This document shows, piece by piece, positions 24,968 through 32,152 of a stretch of 64,000 bases of DNA. Numbering within the stretch: position 1 is the first letter of the stretch; each line of letters starts with the position of its first letter. Where the stretch lies: assembly GCA_964601225.1 (NCBI GenBank), contig CAZRMM010000007.1:16736-80735 (forward strand), read 5' to 3'. The notes below the pieces were generated by a model, which saw only the letters and a list, made by a program, of their open reading frames with translations, did not search any database and had not been told where the DNA came from. The translations under genes were made by a program, and so were the position numbers. The stretch comes from CAYRGC01 sp964601225 (GTDB taxonomy: Bacteria; Patescibacteriota; Gracilibacteria; Peribacterales; Peribacteraceae).

Positions 24968-24996
24968 ATTATGCCTCAGAATGATGTTTTGTTCAA
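24968..24996 (-). promoter_or_regulatory. Promoter of RNase P RNA
   Basis: TTGAAC (24996-24991), 17 bases, CATAAT (24973-24968) on the minus strand. Initiation 7 bases on falls at the first base pairs of P1. Confidence 0.8.
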
Positions 24997-25063
24997 GAAA
25001 AGGGAGAGGATTTGAGCTTAGGGCCCGGAGCTTATAACTTAGAGTGCACCATTCCAGAATCAT

Positions 25064-25080
25064 GCCGCCTTAGCTCAGTG
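25064..25080 (+). pseudogene. 5' half of a tRNA-like sequence
   Basis: GCCGCCT plus TAGCTCAG matches the acceptor strand and D-arm start of the intact tRNA-Thr downstream, with one change. The text then departs into a GCCTCG/CGAGGC repeat. A matching 3' half lies at 25249-25300. Confidence 0.6.
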
Positions 25081-25164
25081 CCTCGCCGAGGCATGCCGAG
25101 GCGGATAGGAAGAGGTGAAGCTCGGTCCCGCAGCCAGATCTTTCCTCCATCGTTCCTGAAACAT

Positions 25165-25239
25165 GCCGCTTTAGCTCAGGGGTAGAGCGACGCACTTGTA
25201 ATGCGTAGGTCCGGGGTTCGATTCCCCGAAGCGGCTCCA
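25165..25239 (+). tRNA. tRNA-Thr (anticodon TGT)
   Basis: The acceptor stem GCCGCTT/AAGCGGC, D-arm GCTC/GAGC, anticodon stem ACGCA/TGCGT with loop CTTGTAA, and T-arm CGGGG/CCCCG with TTCGATT are all perfect. CCA is encoded. The TGT anticodon reads ACA threonine codons. Confidence 0.96.
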
Positions 25240-25248
25240 TTAAAAATT

Positions 25249-25300
25249 GCATAGGTCCGGGGTTTTTCTGAGCCTGACGAGGGACCCCGAGGCGGCTCCA
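25249..25300 (+). pseudogene. 3' half of a tRNA-like sequence, T-loop interrupted
   Basis: GCATAGGTCCGGGGTT resembles the variable region and T-stem of the intact tRNA-Thr. After about 20 foreign bases CCCCGAGGCGGCTCCA completes a T-stem and acceptor with CCA. Its acceptor AGGCGGC is the exact complement of GCCGCCT at 25064. Confidence 0.6.
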
Positions 25301-25328
25301 TCCAGGAAAAAATCATCACATCATTAGA

Positions 25329-25357
25329 TTGACAATAGTCTAGTGCGTCACAATAAT
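25329..25357 (+). promoter_or_regulatory. Promoter with consensus -35
   Basis: TTGACA (25329-25334), 17 bases, AATAAT (25352-25357). It precedes the ATG at 25377 with a leader of about 13 bases. Confidence 0.8.
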
Positions 25358-25376
25358 CGGTCGTTTTTTGCATTGT

Positions 25377-25919
25377 ATGGCTTTGGAACCCGAAAAACGG
25401 CAACAGCTTGATGGTATCGCGAACAGCCTGGCGACAATTCGTCTCAAGGTCGAAGGCGATGGACCGGCGACGGAAGCCATTGATGCCGCGATGAGGGATT
25501 TCCATGCCACGATCGATCGGGTGATCGAGCAGGGCAAGTCGGCCGTCGATGCGCTGGTCCGTGAATTTGCAGAAGTCATCGCACGCAAAGTCGTCGGTCT
25601 TGGCACAAAGAAGGCACCTCCGCCGCAGGATTTCTTAGACAAGATAAAAAGAGAATGCCCGTTCATGTTCACGAATCGTGTGACGAAAACAAGGGAGCTC
25701 CTGCTCATACTCGGTCGTCAATTGTCGACGAAAATCCCCGGAGAAGCGATTGCCGAAGAGATGGGGATCGAAAAAAAAGCGGTATACGCCGTGGCGAGTA
25801 ATCTTGGAAGTACCCTCAGAAACAATCGAAGCATATATTCGATGTGCATTCACAATGAGGAAATAGGATTTTTCTCATATGAGCTCGTTTGTCGTGATAA
25901 CGATGCCGCTGCTTCGTAG
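25377..25919 (+). CDS. Unknown protein with C-terminal HTH-like segment
   Basis: The 180-aa protein has a helical N-terminal half (about 1-75, probable coiled coil). The C-terminal part (LSTKIPGEAIAEEMGIEKKAVYAVASNLG, about 118-146) reads like a helix-turn-helix. That would fit a small DNA-binding or replication/regulatory protein, but I recognise no family. It is preceded by a consensus promoter and followed by the sugar transferase, whose -10 box lies at its stop codon. The alternative upstream TTG start at 25368 is less likely. Confidence 0.65.
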   Translation: MALEPEKRQQLDGIANSLATIRLKVEGDGPATEAIDAAMRDFHATIDRVIEQGKSAVDALVREFAEVIARKVVGLGTKKAPPPQDFLDKIKRECPFMFTNRVTKTRELLLILGRQLSTKIPGEAIAEEMGIEKKAVYAVASNLGSTLRNNRSIYSMCIHNEEIGFFSYELVCRDNDAAAS

Positions 25920-25931
25920 TACACTGTCCCC

Positions 25932-27323
25932 GTGAAACGCATAGAAGTCCTCTTCGGCGTCCTGCGTCTTCCTTTGGACGCGCTTGCGGTGGCGCTCTCT
26001 CTCGTCATCAGTTACCGCCTGCGCATGGCCGGGGTCGACCTGTTCCCGCTGGCCATGCTGAGCGAATCCGCGAACCTTCCGGATCTCCACGCGTACCTGA
26101 TGTCTTTCGTGCTGCCGAGCGTGATCGTGATCGTATTTCTCGCCGCGTCGCTCGGTCTCTACACTCTGCGTTCCACCGTGAGCGCCTGGGGAGAGGTGTG
26201 GTGGGTGTGCGTGCTCAACGCCCTGTGGCTGACGTTCGTGATCGGTTGGTACGCCTTGGTGCTGCGCGATTTCTTTCCGTCCCGTGCGCTCCTGCTCTAC
26301 GGCGTGTGTCTTAACGTTCTCTTCATTACCTTTTCCCGTTCGAGCCTTACCCTCGTGCAGCGCGCGTTGCTGCGCGCCGGCGTGGGGCGCCGGGAGGCCG
26401 TGTCGATCGGCGCCTTGCCGCTTGCGGAAGCGGCGCGCGACACGCTCTCGCGCGACATCCACTACTGGTACCTCGGACATCTCGCCGATCTGGAGGGCCT
26501 TAAGCGCCTGGGGCACCAGCATTCCGTCGATCTCGTGCTCCAGACCGATCCGAACCCGGGAAGCCGCCAGACGCTCGCACTCATCGACTACTGTCGCAGT
26601 CACCATATCGGCTATGCCTTCTTGCCGCCCGTGCTCGCCGACGTGCCGCACCAGCTTCGCGTGGAGCGACTCGGTCTTTTGCCGCTCGTGCGCTTTCAGC
26701 CCACGCCTCTCGACGGTTGGGGAAGGGTGGCGAAGCGCCTCTTCGACATCGTCGCGAGCCTAGCCTTCATTGTCGTCCTTTCGCCGCTCTTGCTTCTCAT
26801 CGCCATTGTCGTCGTGGTGGATTCCGGTTTTCCGGTTTTCTACGTTTCCACCCGTATCGGGGACCAGGGGCGACGCTTCATCAAGGTCATCAAGTTCCGC
26901 TCGATGGTGAAGGACGCGGACAAGCGCAAAGGCGAGCTCTCGTCGCTTAACCACCGCAAGGACGGCCCGCTCTTCAAAATCAAGAACGACCCGCGCATCA
27001 CGCGCGTGGGCCGCGTGCTCCGGCGCTTCACGCTCGACGAATTCCCGCAGCTCTTCTGCGTGCTCCTCGGCCGCATGTCCCTCGTGGGCCCGCGTCCGCA
27101 CCTGCCGGAGGAAGTGGAGCGCTACTCGCCCGAACAGCGCCGCGTCTTCGCCGTTAAACCCGGCATGACGGGCCTCGCGCAGGTTTCCGGTCGCTCCGAT
27201 CTGACTTTCGATGAAGAGGTGCGTCTCGATCTGCGGTATGTGGAAGAGTGGAGCCTGCTTCTGGATCTCTGGGTGCTCTGGAGGACGGTGTTTGTGATTT
27301 TGAAACAGGAGGGGGCGGACTAA
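25932..27323 (+). CDS. Polyprenyl-phosphate sugar-1-phosphate transferase
   Basis: The 463-aa protein has four N-terminal membrane helices (about 10-125), a CoA-binding-like central domain and a C-terminal bacterial sugar transferase domain with its own membrane segment (KRLFDIVASLAFIVVLSPLLLL near 260). The conserved core VIKFRSMV, LRRFTLDEFPQLFCVLLGRMSLVGPRP and KPGMTGLAQVSGR follows. Such enzymes (WbaP/WcaJ family) load the first sugar phosphate onto undecaprenyl phosphate to begin a surface polysaccharide or glycan. The start is GTG 25932: TACACT (25920-25925) ends 6 bases before it, so the mRNA is predicted to be leaderless. Confidence 0.94.
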   Translation: MKRIEVLFGVLRLPLDALAVALSLVISYRLRMAGVDLFPLAMLSESANLPDLHAYLMSFVLPSVIVIVFLAASLGLYTLRSTVSAWGEVWWVCVLNALWLTFVIGWYALVLRDFFPSRALLLYGVCLNVLFITFSRSSLTLVQRALLRAGVGRREAVSIGALPLAEAARDTLSRDIHYWYLGHLADLEGLKRLGHQHSVDLVLQTDPNPGSRQTLALIDYCRSHHIGYAFLPPVLADVPHQLRVERLGLLPLVRFQPTPLDGWGRVAKRLFDIVASLAFIVVLSPLLLLIAIVVVVDSGFPVFYVSTRIGDQGRRFIKVIKFRSMVKDADKRKGELSSLNHRKDGPLFKIKNDPRITRVGRVLRRFTLDEFPQLFCVLLGRMSLVGPRPHLPEEVERYSPEQRRVFAVKPGMTGLAQVSGRSDLTFDEEVRLDLRYVEEWSLLLDLWVLWRTVFVILKQEGAD

Positions 27324-27330
27324 GTTCCCG

Positions 27331-27364
27331 GTTGCGAGTTGCGGGTGTCGAGTTGCGAGAGGTT
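27331..27364. repeat. Left inverted heptamer repeat beside four-helix-bundle gene
   Basis: TTGCGAG, TTGCGGG, TGTCGAG, TTGCGAG run in exact 7-base register just after the sugar transferase. The complementary set lies at 27831-27862, so the intervening gene is bracketed by inverted repeats about 500 bp apart. Confidence 0.8.
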
Positions 27365-27460
27365 CTTTATGCAGACAGAATGTGTTTTTTGTCTTTCAAA
27401 AGGCCAAAATGAACGTTTTGAATTTTCATGCTCTGAGGAGATATGGTGATTATTTTGATC

Positions 27461-27862
27461 ATGGAACATCGTAGTGATATGGCAGCATACTCATTTGAAG
27501 AATTCGATGTCTGGAAAGAGTCACGACAACTTGTTCGAGAGGTTCGAGCGATCTGTCGCGCATCCGCCTCTCGTGATTTCATCTTCGTTGATCAGATCAC
27601 CCGTGCTGTTCGATCCATATCTGCAAATATTGCTGAGGGTTCGGAAGCATCGACGAGACCCGAATGTGCAAAATTTCTTCGATATGCGAAGCGATCTTGC
27701 GGAGAAGTCCGCTCACATTTGTTCGATGCCCTTGATGAAGGATACATTGAACAATCGACATTCGATCGTCTATGCGAGTGCTCCAGAGTTCTCTGCAAAA
27801 GACTCGGATCTTTTATCCGTCATCTGGAAACTCGCAACTCGCAACCCGACACCCGCAACTAA
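27461..27862 (+). CDS. Four-helix-bundle protein (23S rRNA intervening-sequence protein family)
   Basis: The 133-aa all-helical protein has the family hallmarks: FEEFDVWKESRQLVREV near 12-28, then DQITRAVRSISANIAEGS near 45-62, and FLRYAKRSCGEVRSHL near 72-87. The family (S23/IVP, related to Avd of retroelements) is often found in mobile contexts and has no firm biochemical role. The last residues (RNSQPDTRN) are encoded by the right heptamer repeat, which also supplies the stop. The start is uncertain: 27443 (with GAGGAG only 2 bases away), 27461 or 27479. Confidence 0.8.
   Translation: MEHRSDMAAYSFEEFDVWKESRQLVREVRAICRASASRDFIFVDQITRAVRSISANIAEGSEASTRPECAKFLRYAKRSCGEVRSHLFDALDEGYIEQSTFDRLCECSRVLCKRLGSFIRHLETRNSQPDTRN
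27831..27862. repeat. Right inverted heptamer repeat beside four-helix-bundle gene
   Basis: CTCGCAA, CTCGCAA, CCCGACA, CCCGCAA in exact 7-base register form the reverse complement, with one unit reordered, of 27331-27364. The stop codon TAA of the enclosed gene ends the element. Confidence 0.8.
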
Positions 27863-27865
27863 CCA

Positions 27866-30274
27866 TCAGAACATTGCGAGCTGCCCATCATCCTTGCCCT
27901 TCTTCGCCTTCGTGGCTTTCGCCTTGGGTGCTTTGGCTTTGATGACTGTGATCACCGTGTTCGATTCCGTCGCCGGCTTCGGAGCCGCGATCGTTTCGTC
28001 CGAGAATTGCGCCAGATACGCGAGGATCTTCTGACCGTAGCTCTTGGTCTGCAAACGCGTGTCGATGAGGAGAACCGAGCCGCCGTCCGCGCGGAAACGG
28101 CAGAAGGTTCTGAGCAGACGGAAAAGACGGTGCAGCAGACGGGGGAGCGAGTACTCGTTGAAGGGATCGCGGTAGCTCTGCGCGCGGCGGCTCAGGATCG
28201 CGTGACTGGGGTGATCGAAGGGCAGGGAACCGATGACGAGGAGATTCGCGGTGCCCGCGGGCAGATCGACGCCCTCGAACATCCACGGCGTGAGGAGCCA
28301 GAGCGCCGCGCCAGGCGCCGACACGAATTCGGACTGCATGCGACCCTGGCCGCCGCTCGATCCCTGGCAGATGAGCGCGACGCCTTTCGCTTCCAGCGTC
28401 TCTGTGTGCTTTACGAACGCGTCGTCGATCTGGCTGCGGCTCCCCAGAAGAAGGATCGTCTTCCCCGTCGGCGGGTTCTCGAGAAGGTCCTCCACCGTGA
28501 TATCGAACGACGGTGAGACCGTCACGGCACAGCGCGCGCAGGCACCTTTCCCCGTGAGGGGCGCCTTGTGACCGTTCGGGAGAATCTCGGGGAGCATCGC
28601 GGCGGCTCCCGCCGGGATGAGGAGCGTCGTCGGCACGCGGCTGAAGAGTTTCTCCTTCAGTAGCAGTCCGACGCGCTCGGGGACGGATTGCACGTACTGG
28701 TTCCCCTGGCGGTTCTGTTCGATGTAGGCGATGCGGTGCGCAAGGTTACCCGGTTCCAGGATCTTCTCGAGCTGTCCCAGCATGCGCCGGACGTGAGCGG
28801 ACCACTCGCGTTCGGCCAGTACGTCCCGTAGGAGGGACGAGAGCCCCTTGGCCTCGGGGGAATTGAGGTCGCCAGGGGTCAGGTACCGCAAGTCCTGGAA
28901 CTGCCGTACCCGCTCGATCCAGAGCTGGAAGGTGTCGAGGAACTTCGTCAGCAGAGTCTCGCCCTCTGCGGCGGCGCGGAGTGTCTCCACTGTTACGTAC
29001 CAGCCGTAGGCCTTCGTGGCGGTGTCTTCGAGCATGGAGGCGTCGTCGACGATCACGTGCGCCGAGTCGCCGAGAAGTTCTTTGTGCCCCGGCTGCGCCT
29101 CGTCCTCCAGGATTTGCAGAAGATCGCGATGTTCCAGAAGTACGACGCTCGGGAGTCCTGTGAATTGGTCGGTGTAGATCGGAGATGCCGTCGTCGCAGC
29201 GAGTTTCCCGTTCCACACGGCTTCTTCCCCGCCGTGAAGAGGAAGAGAGGAGCGCTTCTCCGTCGGAAACCAGAGTAGCTTGAGCGCGAGCGTCGCTTCG
29301 TCGTTCGTGAAGGCGTCCTGTGCGAGGAAGCGCTCGCGGGCAGCCGCATCCACGAGCGCGTGCGCCGGATGAACTACGCGCACGCGATCCATCAGGTCCG
29401 CCGGCAGCCGCTCCAGGATCACGCGCAGGTTCTTCACCGCGATCCATGTACGCGGGCCCTTCTTCGTCTTCAGCGCACCCTCGATGAGATGCTGCAATTC
29501 CGCTGCATCGAGGGATTCCTCGGCCAGTTGCACGTCGGCAGCCGCCGGTTCGATCGTGAGCACCTCCGTCGACGGCTTGCCGTGCGCCTGGGTGATCGGC
29601 GCGAACCATGCAGGCTTCTTCTTGCTGGTGGGTTCAGGAAGGGCTTCCAGGAACATTCTGAGACCCGTCGGTGCGCGCTTGGCCACGCCGAGTGCGTCCT
29701 TGTGCGCGGAAGCCGGTAACTCGCACATCCGTTCCCAGCAGCGACTCAGGAGTTCAAGCGTTGCCCGGACGTCACCGAGAGCGCGGTGCGGGGGATCGTG
29801 TTTCAGGTTCAGCACGCGGCTCAGGTAGCCGAGCGAATAGCTTTCCAGTTCCGGATACACGAGCGATGCGAGCATCGACGTATCGAGCATCGGGCGTCCC
29901 GCCAGGTCGATGCCCTCGCCACGGAGCATGCCGATATCGAAGTTCACGTTCTGTCCGACGACAACGCAGTCCTCGGGAATATGCGCCATGATCTCCCCGC
30001 GTTTCTCGTCAAACGTCGGCTTGCCCGCCAGATGCTCCGGACGGATACGCGTGATCACCTGGACCACGGGCGGGATCTCCGCCGCCGCGATCAGCTGCTC
30101 ATACTCTTTTTCCACGGCGCCGTCGCGCACAACGGACGACGCAAACTCGATCACCCGGTGCACCCTCGGCACGAAGCCCGTGGTCTCGGTATCGAGGACC
30201 ACGAAGGGGAAGGGCGGGAGGGGGTGATTCGGGGAACGGGGCACGAGGGAAGGGTACGTCTCCGAGGGCTTCAC
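27866..30274 (-). CDS. DnaQ-type exonuclease fused to degenerate DinG-like helicase
   Basis: The 802-aa protein begins with a DEDDh 3'-5' exonuclease: DTETTG near 28-33, GQNVNFDIGML near 109, and HRALGDVRAT near 165. The rest aligns in order with DinG-type XPD-family helicases, including a late VxLPAGTANLLVIGSLPFDHPS block. Key ATPase motifs look lost: no GxGKT Walker A is visible, the DEAH position reads VDDAS, and the QGxGRLIR arginine-finger block reads RLFRLLRTFCR. It may thus be an exonuclease with a structural helicase-like tail. The start is GTG 30274. It faces the four-helix-bundle gene with a gap of 3 bases. Confidence 0.85.
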   Translation of the reverse strand: MKPSETYPSLVPRSPNHPLPPFPFVVLDTETTGFVPRVHRVIEFASSVVRDGAVEKEYEQLIAAAEIPPVVQVITRIRPEHLAGKPTFDEKRGEIMAHIPEDCVVVGQNVNFDIGMLRGEGIDLAGRPMLDTSMLASLVYPELESYSLGYLSRVLNLKHDPPHRALGDVRATLELLSRCWERMCELPASAHKDALGVAKRAPTGLRMFLEALPEPTSKKKPAWFAPITQAHGKPSTEVLTIEPAAADVQLAEESLDAAELQHLIEGALKTKKGPRTWIAVKNLRVILERLPADLMDRVRVVHPAHALVDAAARERFLAQDAFTNDEATLALKLLWFPTEKRSSLPLHGGEEAVWNGKLAATTASPIYTDQFTGLPSVVLLEHRDLLQILEDEAQPGHKELLGDSAHVIVDDASMLEDTATKAYGWYVTVETLRAAAEGETLLTKFLDTFQLWIERVRQFQDLRYLTPGDLNSPEAKGLSSLLRDVLAEREWSAHVRRMLGQLEKILEPGNLAHRIAYIEQNRQGNQYVQSVPERVGLLLKEKLFSRVPTTLLIPAGAAAMLPEILPNGHKAPLTGKGACARCAVTVSPSFDITVEDLLENPPTGKTILLLGSRSQIDDAFVKHTETLEAKGVALICQGSSGGQGRMQSEFVSAPGAALWLLTPWMFEGVDLPAGTANLLVIGSLPFDHPSHAILSRRAQSYRDPFNEYSLPRLLHRLFRLLRTFCRFRADGGSVLLIDTRLQTKSYGQKILAYLAQFSDETIAAPKPATESNTVITVIKAKAPKAKATKAKKGKDDGQLAMF

Positions 30275-30313
30275 GGGAATGGAAAACCGCTCGGTTCAGA
30301 GGATTCTTCATTC

Positions 30314-30341
30314 TCGACAACATTCAAAGACGTTTTATAAT
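30314..30341 (+). promoter_or_regulatory. Promoter of 128-aa unknown gene
   Basis: TCGACA (30314-30319), 16 bases, TATAAT (30336-30341). The ATG at 30348 lies 6 bases after the -10 box, so initiation falls on the start codon itself. Confidence 0.8.
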
Positions 30342-30347
30342 GCTGCT

Positions 30348-30734
30348 ATGAGTTTCGAGAAAGACATGGCCGACGCCGATTCCGCAGGGGAGGCAATTGT
30401 GCAGAAACTATGGGAGAAATTGCGGCCGGTTCCCGGATGGGAAACGATCATTGCGTTTCATCGACAGCAATTCGTCGCACAGGCCCAAGCGATTCTGGCT
30501 TTGCTTGAGCAAACGAAGCCACGGATGCTTCGCGCCATCGCCCTGGTCGATCAATATCAAGCACACTTGCGCGACGAAGGCGGATCCGCCGAGCCGCTGG
30601 AACCTCTTTCTCAGCGCCTGGCGCAAATTCAAAAAGGAGTCGCTCTCTGCCGGAGTCTTTTTCGATGGGTCCGCGCACTCGATGCGCTTTCGGCCACGCT
30701 GAGTCGAGAGGAAGGTGACGCTCGGGAAAACTGA
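30348..30734 (+). CDS. Unknown helical protein
   Basis: The 128-aa protein looks mostly alpha-helical and soluble, with a Leu/Gln-rich region (QAQAILALLEQTKPRMLRAI, about 46-65) and a C-terminal Arg-rich helix. I do not recognise a family. The ATG is placed 6 bases after a consensus-like promoter, predicting a leaderless mRNA; the frame open upstream to 30279 lies inside the promoter and is not used. It converges on nusA across a shared terminator. Confidence 0.65.
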   Translation: MSFEKDMADADSAGEAIVQKLWEKLRPVPGWETIIAFHRQQFVAQAQAILALLEQTKPRMLRAIALVDQYQAHLRDEGGSAEPLEPLSQRLAQIQKGVALCRSLFRWVRALDALSATLSREEGDAREN

Positions 30735-30741
30735 ATCCATC

Positions 30742-30766
30742 GAAAAAAGCCGCCGAAGCGGCTCTT
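30742..30766. terminator. Shared terminator between convergent genes (mainly nusA)
   Basis: AGCCGC pairs with GCGGCT around CGAA. On the minus strand it is followed by six T, a good intrinsic terminator for nusA; on the plus strand it ends TCTTT. Confidence 0.85.
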
Positions 30767-30783
30767 TCCGGTTTTATACGGGG

Positions 30784-32007
30784 TTACGCCTCAGCCTTCT
30801 CCTCGGCGGGGGCCTCGGGCTCCGCCTTCGGCTCTTGCGCCGGGGCCTCGACGGCCGCACCTTCCTCCGCTGCGGCGGCTTCCGCTTCGCCCGCCGGCAC
30901 CGGTTCGCCGCGGAGTTCCGCGAGCTTGGCCTTGAAGGCGGGAAGTTCCTCGTAGTTGTACATGTCGAGCTCGAATCCCGTGAGGTCGGTGGCGAGACGG
31001 ATGTTCTGGCCCTTCTTGCCGATGGCCATGGGACGCTGTGCCTCTTCCACGAACACCGCGGCGCGCTTCTTGATGCGGCGGCCGGCCTCGTCGAAGTGTT
31101 CCTGCTCGTTGACGATGATCACGGCGGAGATCTGCGCGGGCTGGAGAGCAAGGGAAATCAGTTTAATCGGATCGTCCGACCATTCGATCATATCCACGCG
31201 CTCGCCGTTGATCTCTTCCATCACCGCCTGGATGCGCACGCCTTTTTGGCCGACACAGGCGCCGATCGGGTCGATGCGGGGATCGTTGCTCTTTACGGCC
31301 ACCTTGCTGCGGAAGCCGGCGTCGCGGGCGATGCCCTTGATCTCGACGTCGCCGTTTCGTACCTCCGGGATCTCAAGCTCGAGGAGCTTCCTCACGAGAT
31401 TCGGGTGCGTTCGGGAGATGCGGAGCTGCGGACCCTTGCCCGTGAGTTCGACCTTGTCGAGGTACACGCGGATGCGCTTGCCCGTGTAGTAGTGCTCGCC
31501 GGAAATCTGCTCACGCCAGGGGAGAGAGACCGTCATGCCGTCGATTTCGAGGGTGACCCAGTTGGGGTCCACCTTTGTGACGGTGGCGGTGAGGAGCTCC
31601 TCTTCGCGATCCTTGAACTTCTCGTAGAGACTCTGTTTCTCCGCTTCCTGGAGCTTCTGCAGAATCACCTGCTTGGCGGCCTGGGTCGCGATGCGACCGT
31701 ATTCGACGGGCGTCACATCGATTGTGATTTCATCGCCAACGTCCGCGTCGGACTTCACTTTGCGCGCGTCCTTCACGCTGATCTCGAAGTTCTCGTTCTC
31801 CACGTCCTCTACCACCTCCTTCACGAGGAGGATTGTCGGGAGGTCACGGCCCTCTTCGAGCTCGACGCGGATTTCCTGCTCCTTGTTGCCGTAGTCCTTG
31901 CGGTACGCGGTAGCGATTGCCTGTTTAACGGCCTCGATCACCTGTTCGGCGGAGACGTTCTTCTCCGAACAGATCTGATTAATGGCGGCGAGGAATGATG
32001 CGCGCAT
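30784..32007 (-). CDS. nusA: Transcription termination/antitermination protein NusA
   Basis: The 407-aa protein has the NusA N-terminal domain (1-125), the S1 domain (about 130-200) and two KH domains: KH1 with GACVGQKGVRIQAV near 250 and KH2 with GKKGQNIRLA near 345. It ends in an acidic Ala/Glu/Pro tail instead of the acidic repeats of some bacteria. NusA binds RNA polymerase and nascent RNA, affecting pausing, termination and antitermination. ATG 32007 (MRASFLAAINQ) is chosen; the frame runs further upstream through a conserved hairpin. A second, truncated nusA lies just upstream fused to a surface protein. Confidence 0.96.
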   Translation of the reverse strand: MRASFLAAINQICSEKNVSAEQVIEAVKQAIATAYRKDYGNKEQEIRVELEEGRDLPTILLVKEVVEDVENENFEISVKDARKVKSDADVGDEITIDVTPVEYGRIATQAAKQVILQKLQEAEKQSLYEKFKDREEELLTATVTKVDPNWVTLEIDGMTVSLPWREQISGEHYYTGKRIRVYLDKVELTGKGPQLRISRTHPNLVRKLLELEIPEVRNGDVEIKGIARDAGFRSKVAVKSNDPRIDPIGACVGQKGVRIQAVMEEINGERVDMIEWSDDPIKLISLALQPAQISAVIIVNEQEHFDEAGRRIKKRAAVFVEEAQRPMAIGKKGQNIRLATDLTGFELDMYNYEELPAFKAKLAELRGEPVPAGEAEAAAAEEGAAVEAPAQEPKAEPEAPAEEKAEA

Positions 32008-32056
32008 GATGGGTTGGAGAATGGAATCGTCCGTGACTGTATCCGGGTAAGCCACC

Positions 32057-32074
32057 ATTCCATAGTCATGGAAT
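32057..32074 (-). promoter_or_regulatory. Leader hairpin of nusA
   Basis: ATTCCAT pairs with ATGGAAT around a 4-base loop, about 50 bases before the ATG. The second nusA copy has the equivalent hairpin at 36867-36885 with changed but still pairing bases. Confidence 0.7.
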
Positions 32075-32105
32075 AGTGTGGATTAACAGTACGATGGACA
32101 CCCTT

Positions 32106-32133
32106 ATTCTACTCGGAATGCAAAAAATTGCAA
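32106..32133 (-). promoter_or_regulatory. Promoter of nusA
   Basis: TTGCAA (32133-32128), 16 bases, TAGAAT (32111-32106) on the minus strand, giving a leader of about 90 bases that holds the hairpin. It lies in the short gap after the chimeric gene; no terminator is seen there, so read-through into nusA is also possible. Confidence 0.6.
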
Positions 32134-32152
32134 CAAAGTGCCCTTTTTGCCT

